Part shown: positions 24,436 through 33,644 of the stretch, piece by piece
Layout: each line of letters begins with the position of its first letter
Numbering within the stretch: position 1 is the stretch's first letter
Assembly (NCBI GenBank): GCA_016717145.1
Contig: JADKGD010000002.1
Location: forward strand, 186,001-250,000
DNA from: Saprospiraceae bacterium
Lineage (GTDB): Bacteria > Bacteroidota > Bacteroidia > Chitinophagales > Saprospiraceae
Length of the DNA: 64,000 nt
Direction: 5' to 3'
Position numbers and translations under genes: made by a program
Notes under the pieces: model-generated
Told to the model about the DNA's origin: nothing
The model's input: the letters and a program-made list of their open reading frames with translations, nothing else
The model's database searches: none

Positions 24436-27400
24436 TTACTCTATTCTTAAAATTTTGATGACCTCATTCAGATCTTTTGCTTTGATTTTGCAGAAAAACA
24501 CACCAAATTTATTTCCAAATTGTTTTTCTGTAAGCGTTATAGATTGATTTCCGGCTTCCATCATCTCCAAATTTCTGTAAACCATGATACCTTCTCCATC
24601 AAAGATAGAAATGGTTACCGAAGATTTTTCCTGCAATGTTACATTGATTAGCGTTTGATCAGAGAATGGATTAGGATGATTTTGCATTACAGAAGATGGA
24701 TTTTCATTCTTCACAACCCTGAAAGACAAAACAATATTTGATTCAATCTCGTCTTCCGAGTATGCGACCGATCTTGTGATATCATTATTTAAAGATATCA
24801 ATCTACTTATTTTAGTATCTTTCTTTGACCTCACGAGGATGTTAAACATGTTAATCTTTCCTTTTTTGGAAATACCATTCACATCATCGAATGACACGGT
24901 TAGGTATCGTTTTCCATCTCTGATGATTTCAGCGATGTGGTCATTTTTAATTGGCAACTCGACGGCTTCAAATCCTTCATAAACTAAATCCTGATTGAGT
25001 TCAAATGTCCATTGAAACCCAATTAAACCATTTAAATCCTCAGAATGTATTGGAATAGACGTCGATACTCCTTTGCCAATGTTAACATCATCTATCAATA
25101 AAGTTTTACGTTCATTGTTTCGGTTACCGGTTTTTGAAGTGAGATGATCTCCCGCACTTCCATTTACGTCACCTATTTTTACTGCAATGAAATCAGAATT
25201 TGTCATATTGTTTTCTAATGCCGTATAGTTAAGTTTTTCCATAAATGGCCAAGGAAAGACAGGATCTGTAAATGTATATGCCGCATCAACAAATCTCCAT
25301 GATGTATTTTTACTGAATTTTGATTCTACACCAAGAACAAGTTTTCTTAACTCGACAAGGTCCGCAGCTGAAATTGATTGCGAATTATTTACATCTGCTG
25401 CTATCACTTTATATGGAGACTCTAAGTACTTTAATCCAAGAATGTGTCTTTGGATCATCACAAGATCAAGCGTGGTGACACCATCCAAATGGTTTGTGTC
25501 TTTTTTTGGTGCCAATTCGTAATTATTGTATTTAGCCAAATTTTTGAAGAAATATGACCCGCTAGTGTCTGTCATTAAATATCCTTCTGTCTCGCCACCA
25601 TCAATGATTATCTGAGCGTCAGAAATATTTATCTTGTTTTCAGTATATACCTTCCCGTTTATATTTACTCTATTTCCAGCATTGCCACACAAATTTTGAT
25701 TGTCCTGCACTATGACGTAGGTAATGGTTCGAGATTGATTTCCAGCTAAGTCAGTTACCCACAATTCAATTCTTTTTTGACCTAAGCTATCACAAGTATA
25801 AGTACGGGTAGTATTATTGACATCGGAAGAAAAAGAGTATTTCAATTGGGACGTCGGGGTGCAATTATCACTACTAAAGTTGTTGAAATCTTTGGCAAAA
25901 ATGATGTTCCCGATTGGCATGTTTATATTAATGGCAAGTCCCTGCATAGCCAAAGCATTAGGTGCTTTGCAATCCCGGATGACTACAAGAAAAGAACAAC
26001 TGCTTACATTTCCACACTTATCAGTAGCTTCCCAAGTTATCTTGTGGGTACCAATATTATATTGTCTAGTAAAGGTTGCGCCTGTACCCGAAATGTCAGG
26101 CACACCACCATTATTATCCAAATCAATTTTGTATTTCCAGGTAATAACCACTGGTAAACAATCGTCAGTTCCCGTAGCAGTAAACGTTGCACTTGCCTCG
26201 CAACTCGCGTTTGGTGTGCAAATAGTTATATCTCTACAGACTGCCGCATTAATTACAGGGGCAACAGTATTTTTTACTGTAATGTATTGAATAAAAGTCC
26301 ATTTCCCGGGGCTTCCCGGCGTATTTGTTTGATATTGACACCAGTCTATTACTGTCCATGTCCTTTTTATAAAACTACAATCACCAGGATGGCTGAATGT
26401 TTGATCCTCATATGTTGCGCCCACTTGATTACAGTGATCAATATTTAATACCGGTGCACCCGTTACACTTGTATCAGGGTCTGGATCATTACAATTATTA
26501 TAATCTACATTTGCAATTGGCCACGTAATGTCTGAAATATCAAACTTATCCACATCTATGACATAAATAGTTTGTGTATACGTGGCCGTATTGCCACCTA
26601 AATCAGTCACTTTAAAATCTCTTTTTATTTGACCTGTATTACACATTGTCAATAGATTTCTTATTGTATTGGTTACCACAGATCCCGGACAATTATCTGT
26701 GTATACGCCATCTTGACCAGCTATTCCTGTTGGATAGAACGGGTTGCCAGGATCTGCTATGACTATGTTTTGTCTGGGTGAGCCCGATGAAACCAAGGTT
26801 CCAAATGCATTCAGATTATTGAGATTCAAGACATATTCACAACTTATACTTACGTCTGGAAGACTTCCCGGAGTTATTATAGGTGCTACTTTGTCCTGTA
26901 CAGTTACAGTAGTCATACATTCAGTAAAATTGTTTCTTTGATCTGTCACCCTTACTATTATAGTAATAGTTTGATTTACATCATTACAACAAAACTCAAC
27001 ATAATTGCCTAGATCATCCGGCGTATTGCCACCACATATATTCCCCATCCGTCTAGCCGAATAAGTCACCGGTCCGCCACAATTATCAACTGCTGTCTGA
27101 ATAAAAGACGATGCCGGTAATTCAGGAAAGTCGCTCAAAGATATAATTCTGAGACCTTTACAAGCAATATCGGGTCCTAGTACATCTTTAGATGTCATCG
27201 TAATGGCACATGTTGCTGTAAGCCCTGCGGCATCAGTAACTGTATAGGTCAGCATATTTGTCTGATTGTGAAAAGATGTTATGATCGTACCGGCTGTCGG
27301 TGATTGGGTAATAGTAGTTGGACTACAATTGTCCATTCTTATAGGTAAGGCTGTCAGACTAGGAACTACAAGGTTACAACTATTATTTAGTGAGACAGTT

Positions 27401-29124
27401 TGATTGGCCGGGCAAGTTATAGAAGGAGCTTGATTGTCAATTACAGTCACATTCTGTACGCACGTTGCTGTCCTGCTATTCACATCTGTAACAGTCCATA
27501 TTACAGAATTAGTTGTCCCTACCGGATATTGTGTTGTAGGTGTAGTTGGAGCTCCACTAAATCTTGATATTGTAGATGCTATACCACAGTTATCTGCTGT
27601 GGCTGCAGTTCCTAAATTAACATTACTTGCATAACATACGCCTAAATTTGCATTTACAGTGATAGATAAAGGACATGTTATTGTAGGGTTTTGATTGTCA
27701 GTAACAATCACAGTTTGTGCACAAGTTGCAGTCCGTCCATTTACATCTGTCACGGTCCAAATTACAGTATTAATGCCGACCGGGTATTGTGTTAAATTTG
27801 TAGTAACCACATTATTTAGTCTTGAAATTGTTGTCTGGACACCACAATTATCACTCGTAGTTGCACTACCCAATACAACGCCCGTTGCGAAACAACTACC
27901 GTTATTTGCATTAACATTCAAATTTAATGGACATATTATCGTTGGGTTTTGATTATCTGTTACCGTAACAATTTGTGTACAGGTTGCTGTATTATTACTT
28001 TGATCAGTTACCGTCCAAATAACCGTATTTATTCCTACCGGAAATTGAGTTAAGGGTACTATTGGAACGTTATTTAAAGTTGCCCCAAAACTACTCACCA
28101 TACAATTATCAGATCTTATTAATGTACCTAAGTTAACATTTGTGGCGTAACACAAACCAGGGTTATTATTAACGGAAATGGCCAACGGGCATGTAACACT
28201 TGGTGCTTGATTATCCAATACATTGACCGTAAAACTGCAGGATGCTGTTGTACCATTGGCAGCTGTTACTACAAAAGTGTTTGTTGTTATCCCGAGAGGA
28301 AATGAGCTACCGGAAGCAAGCCCAGTTGTCCTAAGGGTATTTGCACCGGGACAATTATCTGTTCCAATAGGTGCAGTATAATTTACAATTGAAGCGCACA
28401 ACCCTGGTGATGTATTCGCTGTAATGTTGATTGGACATGATATTACAGGCGGTTGATTATCATTTACTACCACACTTTGCTGGCAAGTTGCAGTAGCCCC
28501 CGTTATATCTGTAACAGTCCAAGTGACTACATTGGATCCTACAGGAAATTGAGTGCTATTGGTTACAACTACATTATTAAATCTTGGTGTCACACTAGCA
28601 ACTGAGCAAGCAGCACCAGTAACAGCAGTACCCAAAGCTACTTGACTGGCAAAACAAAAACCGGAATCGGCATTTACATTGACCGTAGCGGGGCAGGTAA
28701 TCGTAGGTGGCGGCAAAGTGATCACCACTGGCTGATTACATGTGGCTGTGGTCGGAAGTGGAGGACAATTGTCAGCAACTTGCCACACCACAATATAATT
28801 TCCTGCCAGATACATACCCAGATCAATTGTTGGTGGGTAGGGTGGTGTCAATACCACCGTTGTACCACCAGGTGGAGTATAAGATAAAGACGTAATGTTA
28901 CCACAAGTAGAAACAGGAACATTAACAACAACTGTGGCCATACAGTTTGGACCAGCCACAAGAACTACTGGTGATGGACAATTGATGGTGAAGATTTCGC
29001 TTTTGGGATGGAGCCCCTCACTATTTAATACATTATTTGAGCTCGATGTACGCTGGGAGGCATACAGAACTGTACCTATACACGCCACTATGACTGTGTA
29101 TAGCATTAAAATCGGTTTCTGCAT
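24436..29124 (-). CDS. HYR-repeat and dockerin-like T9SS cargo protein
   Basis: A 1562-residue secreted giant with a signal peptide (1-22). Residues 141-567 hold five HYR-like repeats of 81-87 residues, each running from ITCP... through DNC... to FPVG...VIWTVTD...TATC...V-DNQ. Further diverged Ig-like or HYR-like segments extend to about residue 1130. A carboxypeptidase-regulatory-like segment and a dockerin type I-like double calcium motif follow (about 1205-1265; LDLVMIQRHILGL, SAADLVELRKLVLGV). The last ~80 residues (QNHPNPFSDQTLINVTL ... IKILRIE) are a type A T9SS sorting domain. It is probably an adhesin-like surface protein exported through SprA. Confidence 0.88.
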   Translation of the reverse strand: MQKPILMLYTVIVACIGTVLYASQRTSSSNNVLNSEGLHPKSEIFTINCPSPVVLVAGPNCMATVVVNVPVSTCGNITSLSYTPPGGTTVVLTPPYPPTIDLGMYLAGNYIVVWQVADNCPPLPTTATCNQPVVITLPPPTITCPATVNVNADSGFCFASQVALGTAVTGAACSVASVTPRFNNVVVTNSTQFPVGSNVVTWTVTDITGATATCQQSVVVNDNQPPVISCPINITANTSPGLCASIVNYTAPIGTDNCPGANTLRTTGLASGSSFPLGITTNTFVVTAANGTTASCSFTVNVLDNQAPSVTCPLAISVNNNPGLCYATNVNLGTLIRSDNCMVSSFGATLNNVPIVPLTQFPVGINTVIWTVTDQSNNTATCTQIVTVTDNQNPTIICPLNLNVNANNGSCFATGVVLGSATTSDNCGVQTTISRLNNVVTTNLTQYPVGINTVIWTVTDVNGRTATCAQTVIVTDNQNPTITCPLSITVNANLGVCYASNVNLGTAATADNCGIASTISRFSGAPTTPTTQYPVGTTNSVIWTVTDVNSRTATCVQNVTVIDNQAPSITCPANQTVSLNNSCNLVVPSLTALPIRMDNCSPTTITQSPTAGTIITSFHNQTNMLTYTVTDAAGLTATCAITMTSKDVLGPDIACKGLRIISLSDFPELPASSFIQTAVDNCGGPVTYSARRMGNICGGNTPDDLGNYVEFCCNDVNQTITIIVRVTDQRNNFTECMTTVTVQDKVAPIITPGSLPDVSISCEYVLNLNNLNAFGTLVSSGSPRQNIVIADPGNPFYPTGIAGQDGVYTDNCPGSVVTNTIRNLLTMCNTGQIKRDFKVTDLGGNTATYTQTIYVIDVDKFDISDITWPIANVDYNNCNDPDPDTSVTGAPVLNIDHCNQVGATYEDQTFSHPGDCSFIKRTWTVIDWCQYQTNTPGSPGKWTFIQYITVKNTVAPVINAAVCRDITICTPNASCEASATFTATGTDDCLPVVITWKYKIDLDNNGGVPDISGTGATFTRQYNIGTHKITWEATDKCGNVSSCSFLVVIRDCKAPNALAMQGLAININMPIGNIIFAKDFNNFSSDNCTPTSQLKYSFSSDVNNTTRTYTCDSLGQKRIELWVTDLAGNQSRTITYVIVQDNQNLCGNAGNRVNINGKVYTENKINISDAQIIIDGGETEGYLMTDTSGSYFFKNLAKYNNYELAPKKDTNHLDGVTTLDLVMIQRHILGLKYLESPYKVIAADVNNSQSISAADLVELRKLVLGVESKFSKNTSWRFVDAAYTFTDPVFPWPFMEKLNYTALENNMTNSDFIAVKIGDVNGSAGDHLTSKTGNRNNERKTLLIDDVNIGKGVSTSIPIHSEDLNGLIGFQWTFELNQDLVYEGFEAVELPIKNDHIAEIIRDGKRYLTVSFDDVNGISKKGKINMFNILVRSKKDTKISRLISLNNDITRSVAYSEDEIESNIVLSFRVVKNENPSSVMQNHPNPFSDQTLINVTLQEKSSVTISIFDGEGIMVYRNLEMMEAGNQSITLTEKQFGNKFGVFFCKIKAKDLNEVIKILRIE
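27424..28704 (-). repeat. five coding tandem HYR repeats (about 255 bp each)
   Basis: The DNA encoding residues 141-567 of the HYR protein is a direct tandem repeat with units starting at about residues 141, 228, 309, 395 and 481. The third to fifth units are the most alike, suggesting recent unit duplication. Such runs are prone to copy-number change and assembly collapse. Confidence 0.75.
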
Positions 29125-29224
29125 AATCTAAATCGTTTATTCGGGAAAATCGGTTGCGCTTTTGGGAAAGGACCTTGAATAATCAATTCTTATCACAAAA
29201 TATACTTTTACATAATGTGGACTG

Positions 29225-29255
29225 CAAATGTAATACAACATTTTATATATTACAA
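29225..29255 (-). promoter_or_regulatory. promoter for the HYR-protein gene
   Basis: On the minus strand, TTG (29255-29253) and TAcaTTTG (29232-29225) are 20 bases apart, a good Bacteroidota promoter. It implies a leader of about 95 bases before the ATG at 29124. The rest of the 279-base gap to 29403 is very AT-rich with nothing else recognised. Confidence 0.55.
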
Positions 29256-29403
29256 TTTTTTTTAATATATTTTTTCAATTATTTTTTATATCTATCTAAA
29301 ACTATTGGATTTCTCATTTTTTGTCCTTATAAAATAAACTCATTTATGGAAATTCCACATCTTTTTGTCATATTTTATATTGAAAAAGCTATTTAATAAT
29401 ATC

Positions 29404-30387
29404 TTAATCCTCAGTGAATGTCGTTTTTATGCTTTGAGCATCATATCCCTTATCCACAAGCCACTTTGAGAAAATCTCTGAGTATCCATGGGTAACAAAT
29501 ATTTTATGTGCTCCAGTGGCTTCTATAGTGTCATTGAGGCCTGCCCAGTCTGCATGATCAGATAATGGGAAGCCATACTCTATTTTCCTACTTAATTTAA
29601 TACTTGCATCAGCCATCCAGCCTGAGACTACAGCTTCTTTATAATTAAGAAAACGATTTGTCCAAGCTGATCCAATAACCGAAGGTGGAACAATAATGAT
29701 CGCATCTTTAAATTTATTCGATTTGTCCGTATTATTTATAATTGATGATAATTTAATATCAAATCCTTGGTTTCTGAATACTTTATTTGTGTTTTCTATT
29801 GCTCCATGAACAAATATCTGACCGATGCTCTGATCTAAATTATTGATGATTCGCTGAGCTTTTCCCAAAGAATATGCTGAAATGATACTTGTTACTCCAT
29901 TTTCTTTATTGGCTTTCCACCAATCGTTAATTTCTTTGTAGATTTCTGCTTGTGGTCTCCAATTAAATGAAGGTATACCAAATGTAGACTCCGAAATAAA
30001 AGTATGACATTTTATGGGTTCGAACGTACCTGACAATCCATCATCTTCAATTTTATAATCACCACTTACTACCCAAATTTCACCTTTGTACTCCAATCTA
30101 ATTTGAGCAGACCCTATGATGTGTCCAGCCGGATGAAATGAAATTTGCACGCCATTAATAGAAAATTTTTCGTTATATGTCAATCCTTTAATCTGTATGA
30201 ATGAGCCAAGTTTTTGTTTTAGAATGGGGATTGAATCTAAGGTTGAGACATACTGTCTATGTCCGGAACGAGCATGGTCTGAATGAGCATGTGTTATCAG
30301 TGCTTTTGCCACTGGTTTCCATGGATCAATAAAGACATCCGCTTGTGGACAATAAATACCTTTTTTTGTAAATTCTAATAACGCCAA
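29404..30387 (-). CDS. ligase-associated DNA exonuclease (metallo-beta-lactamase fold)
   Basis: A 327-residue nuclease of the Artemis/CPSF-like metallo-beta-lactamase group, known in bacteria as the 'ligase-associated DNA exonuclease'. The metal-binding motif HAHSDH is at residues 33-38; PAGHIIGSAQI and SGDYK provide further ligands, and FPLSDHADW is a late motif. It is thought to process DNA ends in repair together with an ATP-dependent DNA ligase. That partner gene usually lies next to it; here neither neighbour is a ligase. The 115 bases to the next gene contain no clear promoter. Confidence 0.82.
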   Translation of the reverse strand: MALLEFTKKGIYCPQADVFIDPWKPVAKALITHAHSDHARSGHRQYVSTLDSIPILKQKLGSFIQIKGLTYNEKFSINGVQISFHPAGHIIGSAQIRLEYKGEIWVVSGDYKIEDDGLSGTFEPIKCHTFISESTFGIPSFNWRPQAEIYKEINDWWKANKENGVTSIISAYSLGKAQRIINNLDQSIGQIFVHGAIENTNKVFRNQGFDIKLSSIINNTDKSNKFKDAIIIVPPSVIGSAWTNRFLNYKEAVVSGWMADASIKLSRKIEYGFPLSDHADWAGLNDTIEATGAHKIFVTHGYSEIFSKWLVDKGYDAQSIKTTFTED

Positions 30388-30502
30388 GTAAAGCCGATTA
30401 TATTGATCAAGTAATTAATAGCTGATAAAGTCTGATCCAACATGTAAAAAAATACCTGGAGAGGAATTTTTTCAACTAAAAATAAAAGTCAAAAAGATTT
30501 GA

Positions 30503-31228
30503 TCACCCATACAATTCATAATGCACTTGTGAAATATCATATCCCATTTCAACAATCAGGTTTGCTACAGCTTCGTCTATCATATTTGACCACCCACATA
30601 TATAAAAATGTCTTTTAGGGTTAAAGTCTTGATACAAAGTCCTATAAATATCGTGGACATAGCCATGATAAAATCCATGTTTTTCTTCTCTTGAGAGCGC
30701 CACGTCATAAATAAAATTGGCTTTAGCATCGACAATATTTCTGAACTCTTCATAATACAACAGACCATCAATATTTCTGGTGCCAAATATTAAATGAATT
30801 CTTTTAAATGGCAGATTGTTAAATATGAAGTGCCTGATCATACTTCTAAAAGGTGCCACACCCGTGCCTGTACAAATCATTATTATCTCTCTATCTTGAG
30901 CATCAGATAGTACAAAGCCACCATCAGGGCCCTTCAATCGCAATATGGTACCCTTGCTGACTTCCTCGAATAAATATTTCGTGCCAAGTCCTTGTTCGGC
31001 GTGGGCAATACAAAATTCGAGCATATTGTCTCCTGCAGGATGATTGGCTATTGAATAACTTCTCCACCGAAACAGACGCTTTTCACTAACCGGCAAATCC
31101 ATAGTTACAAACTGACCCGGCAAAAAGTCGAAGACATCGTGCCCTTCCAATTTAACAAAAAATTGTTTGGTAAAAGGAGTCAGTTGATTGATTTCAACTA
31201 CTCGGCCATCGTACCATTTTACCGGCAT
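30503..31228 (-). CDS. ferredoxin-NADP reductase-like flavoprotein
   Basis: A 241-residue cytoplasmic FAD/NAD(P) oxidoreductase. The FAD-binding beta-barrel (1-105) has the RxYS signature in FRWRSYSIANHP. The nucleotide-binding domain (about 110-241) has MICTGTGVAPFRSMIRHF and the late FYICGWSNMIDE. The ending VHYELYG resembles the aromatic C-terminus typical of plant-type ferredoxin reductases. The electron partner is probably ferredoxin or flavodoxin, but no partner gene is adjacent. Confidence 0.8.
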   Translation of the reverse strand: MPVKWYDGRVVEINQLTPFTKQFFVKLEGHDVFDFLPGQFVTMDLPVSEKRLFRWRSYSIANHPAGDNMLEFCIAHAEQGLGTKYLFEEVSKGTILRLKGPDGGFVLSDAQDREIIMICTGTGVAPFRSMIRHFIFNNLPFKRIHLIFGTRNIDGLLYYEEFRNIVDAKANFIYDVALSREEKHGFYHGYVHDIYRTLYQDFNPKRHFYICGWSNMIDEAVANLIVEMGYDISQVHYELYG

Positions 31229-31359
31229 AAAATCTGATTTAGATATATATTATTGTCGCTTTTATGTTTTATTGGCTTCATCATTACAATTTTATAAAAA
31301 CTTTCATAGTAATCATAAAAACGGTATTTGGCCAATCTTATTTTTATACATCAAAATAA

Positions 31360-32409
31360 TTATTCCTTGTTAGCTAATTGCCCGCAAGCTGCATCGATAT
31401 CTTTGCCTCGGCTTCGTCTGACGGTAACCATAATGTCTTGCTCCCTGAGATATTTGGCAAATAAATTTAGATTATTTTCTTCCGATTTAATAAAAACTGA
31501 ACCATCTATAGGGTTATATTCAATGATATTGACTTTAACAGGAAACACTTTACATAGTTTAACAAGGTTTTTTGCATCTTCTATGCTGTCATTAAAGTTT
31601 TGAAATGCGATATATTCATAACTTATTTTGTTGCCTGTCTTTTGGTAAAAATAATGTAACGCTTCCATCAGAACCGCCAGGTTATTAGTTTCATTAATTG
31701 GCATGATTTCGTCCCGTTTGACGTCGTCAGCAGCGTGAAGAGACACCGCCAGATTAAATTTGGCTCCGTCATCGGCTAGTTTATATATCATTTTAGCTAT
31801 ACCCGCTGTACTTACTGTGATCCGTTTGGGAGACATATTCAAGCCAAAAGGTTCGCACAGATAATTTATACTTTTCATTGTACTGCTGTACGCTAAAAGA
31901 GGTTCGCCCATACCCATGTAAACAATATTGGTAAGCGGTCTGCCGAAAGTTGCCATACATTGTTTATTAACCAATACAAACTGGTCATAAATTTCTGCAG
32001 GGTCGAGATTACGAATTCGCTTCATCTGGCCTGTAGCACAAAACTTACATGTAAGACTACATCCTACTTGGGTAGATACGCAAACAGTAAATCTATTTTC
32101 ATCCGCAACAGGAATAAGCACAGACTCAATTTTATGTCCATCATGCAAAACAAATCTACTTTTGATGGTGCCATCATTGCTATTCTGGACCTTATCCGTC
32201 TTAATCGGAAGAATCATAAAATGTGTATCAAGGTAATGACGTAATGACTTGGACAAATTTGTCATATCTTCAAATGTGTGCGCTGATTTTTGCCATAACC
32301 ATTCATATATCTGTTTGGTCCTGAATGAAGGTTCGCCAAGGGCGCCAACAATTTCCCGGATTTCATCAAGAGAGAGCTTTCTTATATCGACTTTTATTAC
32401 ATCTTGCAT
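31360..32409 (-). CDS. rlmN: 23S rRNA (adenine(2503)-C(2))-methyltransferase
   Basis: Radical-SAM methyltransferase that adds a methyl group to C2 of A2503 in 23S rRNA and to A37 of some tRNAs. The 349-residue protein carries the radical-SAM cysteines Cys117, Cys121 and Cys124 (CSLTCKFC). The second catalytic cysteine is probably Cys342 near the C-terminus (AACGQL). GMGEPLLAY and SLHAADDVKRDEIMPIN are typical RlmN/Cfr stretches. A promoter element ends four bases before the ATG, so the mRNA may be leaderless. RlmN is preferred over Cfr because chromosomal single-copy context and sequence details are ordinary. Confidence 0.93.
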   Translation of the reverse strand: MQDVIKVDIRKLSLDEIREIVGALGEPSFRTKQIYEWLWQKSAHTFEDMTNLSKSLRHYLDTHFMILPIKTDKVQNSNDGTIKSRFVLHDGHKIESVLIPVADENRFTVCVSTQVGCSLTCKFCATGQMKRIRNLDPAEIYDQFVLVNKQCMATFGRPLTNIVYMGMGEPLLAYSSTMKSINYLCEPFGLNMSPKRITVSTAGIAKMIYKLADDGAKFNLAVSLHAADDVKRDEIMPINETNNLAVLMEALHYFYQKTGNKISYEYIAFQNFNDSIEDAKNLVKLCKVFPVKVNIIEYNPIDGSVFIKSEENNLNLFAKYLREQDIMVTVRRSRGKDIDAACGQLANKE

Positions 32410-32413
32410 AATA

Positions 32414-32421
32414 CAAAGGTA
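32414..32421 (-). promoter_or_regulatory. -7 promoter element (TAccTTTG) for rlmN, near-leaderless
   Basis: An exact TAnnTTTG match on the minus strand, whose last base is separated from the ATG by only four bases. Transcription would begin at or within a few bases of the start codon. Confidence 0.55.
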
Positions 32422-32467
32422 AGTGTAAAATACGGGTGAACTTAAAAAAAATAATAATTGTAGTGGT

Positions 32468-33511
32468 TTAATTTAGAAGTTTTTTGATTTGTGTGGGCAA
32501 ACTGTTTGTTTGATCTTGTTTTAGCATAAAATAGGAAGGTTTTTTTGACCATTGGTTGGCGAGGTATTCTTGTTCTGTTTGACCTGGGGTAGGAATAAAA
32601 ATGGCTTTAATGTCAAATTTTTCTATGTCCATCAACGTGGAATATCCTGATCTGCAGATTAATAATTTTGATGTATTAAGGGCTGTAGAAATATCCGTTG
32701 AAGTAATAAGATTTTCAATTTTTATATGGTTCGCTAAGTTTGAAATGTCTTTTGTTGCCCTTACTCCTCTTATAAACAATATTTTATAATCTGTCAATAA
32801 ATTTAGGACTTTCAAAAGCTTCGATTCAAGGATTGATCTCTGAGGTTCCGGTCCGCTCATTAAAACACAAATGTCCCAAATTTTTTTTGAGTGATGATTG
32901 CTAATTCTGGTTAATGGCCCGATGTATTCTTTATTGAGCAATGATTTCGACGTGGAAAGTAACCCTGCAAGAGATCTTTCTTTCGTGTAATCAGGTATCC
33001 AGCATAAATCAAATTTTTTAATTATCCATTGATGAATGCTACTTGCCAGTTGGCTGATTAATGGATTTGAGTGCAAAATATTTATTTGATGGGTGATATA
33101 AAAATTTTTAGCACCCTGGCTTCTAAATCCAAATCGGTTGTCAGAAATAATAGCTGTTGCACCTGTTGAGTTACAAATATGATTTGCCAGATTAATTTCC
33201 TTAAAATAAACCATCAATAAAGTCGGAAATTGTATTAAGACATTACTTACCATACTGTCAAATATATATCGCACATTATAAGACGGAAGATTGAAATGAG
33301 TTAAATCCGGAAATTCCATTTTTAGTAAATCCAAGGCGGCACCATCAGAAGCTATAATGACTTTTTTTGATGTTTGCTTGAGTAGTTTAATGAGTGGAAT
33401 GCATCGGGAAGCATGTCCCAGACCCCAGTTAAGTGGAGCTACAATCACCACATCTTCCTTTGTAATGTGTTTTGTAATGATCTGCCGACCTTCATCTGTT
33501 ATATTAAACAT
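32468..33511 (-). CDS. glycosyltransferase-like protein (GT28/MurG-like)
   Basis: A protein of about 347 residues with two Rossmann-like halves. The N-terminal VAPLNWGLGHASRCIPLI is the conserved glycine-rich loop of a Bacteroidota family of predicted glycosyltransferases. CRSGYSTLMDIEKF (about residue 288) resembles the nucleotide-sugar binding loop of MurG-like enzymes. Donor and acceptor are unknown. The longest frame opens at 33553, but a TAcaTTTG element at 33520-33527 lies inside that extension, so I start at ATG 33511. A GTG at 33451, directly before VIVAPLNWG and preceded by AAGGA, would fit homologues even better. Confidence 0.65.
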   Translation of the reverse strand: MFNITDEGRQIITKHITKEDVVIVAPLNWGLGHASRCIPLIKLLKQTSKKVIIASDGAALDLLKMEFPDLTHFNLPSYNVRYIFDSMVSNVLIQFPTLLMVYFKEINLANHICNSTGATAIISDNRFGFRSQGAKNFYITHQINILHSNPLISQLASSIHQWIIKKFDLCWIPDYTKERSLAGLLSTSKSLLNKEYIGPLTRISNHHSKKIWDICVLMSGPEPQRSILESKLLKVLNLLTDYKILFIRGVRATKDISNLANHIKIENLITSTDISTALNTSKLLICRSGYSTLMDIEKFDIKAIFIPTPGQTEQEYLANQWSKKPSYFMLKQDQTNSLPTQIKKLLN

Positions 33512-33519
33512 ATCTACCG

Positions 33520-33527
33520 CAAATGTA
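33520..33527 (-). promoter_or_regulatory. -7 promoter element (TAcaTTTG) for the GT28-like gene
   Basis: An exact TAnnTTTG match on the minus strand, eight bases before the ATG at 33511. It argues against translation from the upstream ATG at 33553. Confidence 0.5.
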
Positions 33528-33644
33528 AAAAAAAGAACCACGATCCCTACCAAATCAAAGGAAAAGGTATTTACCCTTTATAAAGAAAAAAATCATTTAC
33601 TTCTTATAATAGACTATAATCTATGATCTTTTTTGCTTATATTG

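Noticed and set aside
25817..26290. A 157-codon open frame on the plus strand, opposite the HYR gene
   Set aside because: It is antisense to a well-supported 1562-residue gene and its translation has no recognisable features; long shadow frames are expected opposite low-complexity repeats.
27424..28704. Regular repeats that resemble a CRISPR or satellite array
   Set aside because: They are about 255-base coding repeats of HYR domains in one open frame, too long and too diverged for a CRISPR array.
29990..30030. A GGTTCGAAC-like word suggesting a tRNA T-loop
   Set aside because: It lies inside the exonuclease coding sequence and no cloverleaf can be drawn around it; no tRNA genes were found in the window.
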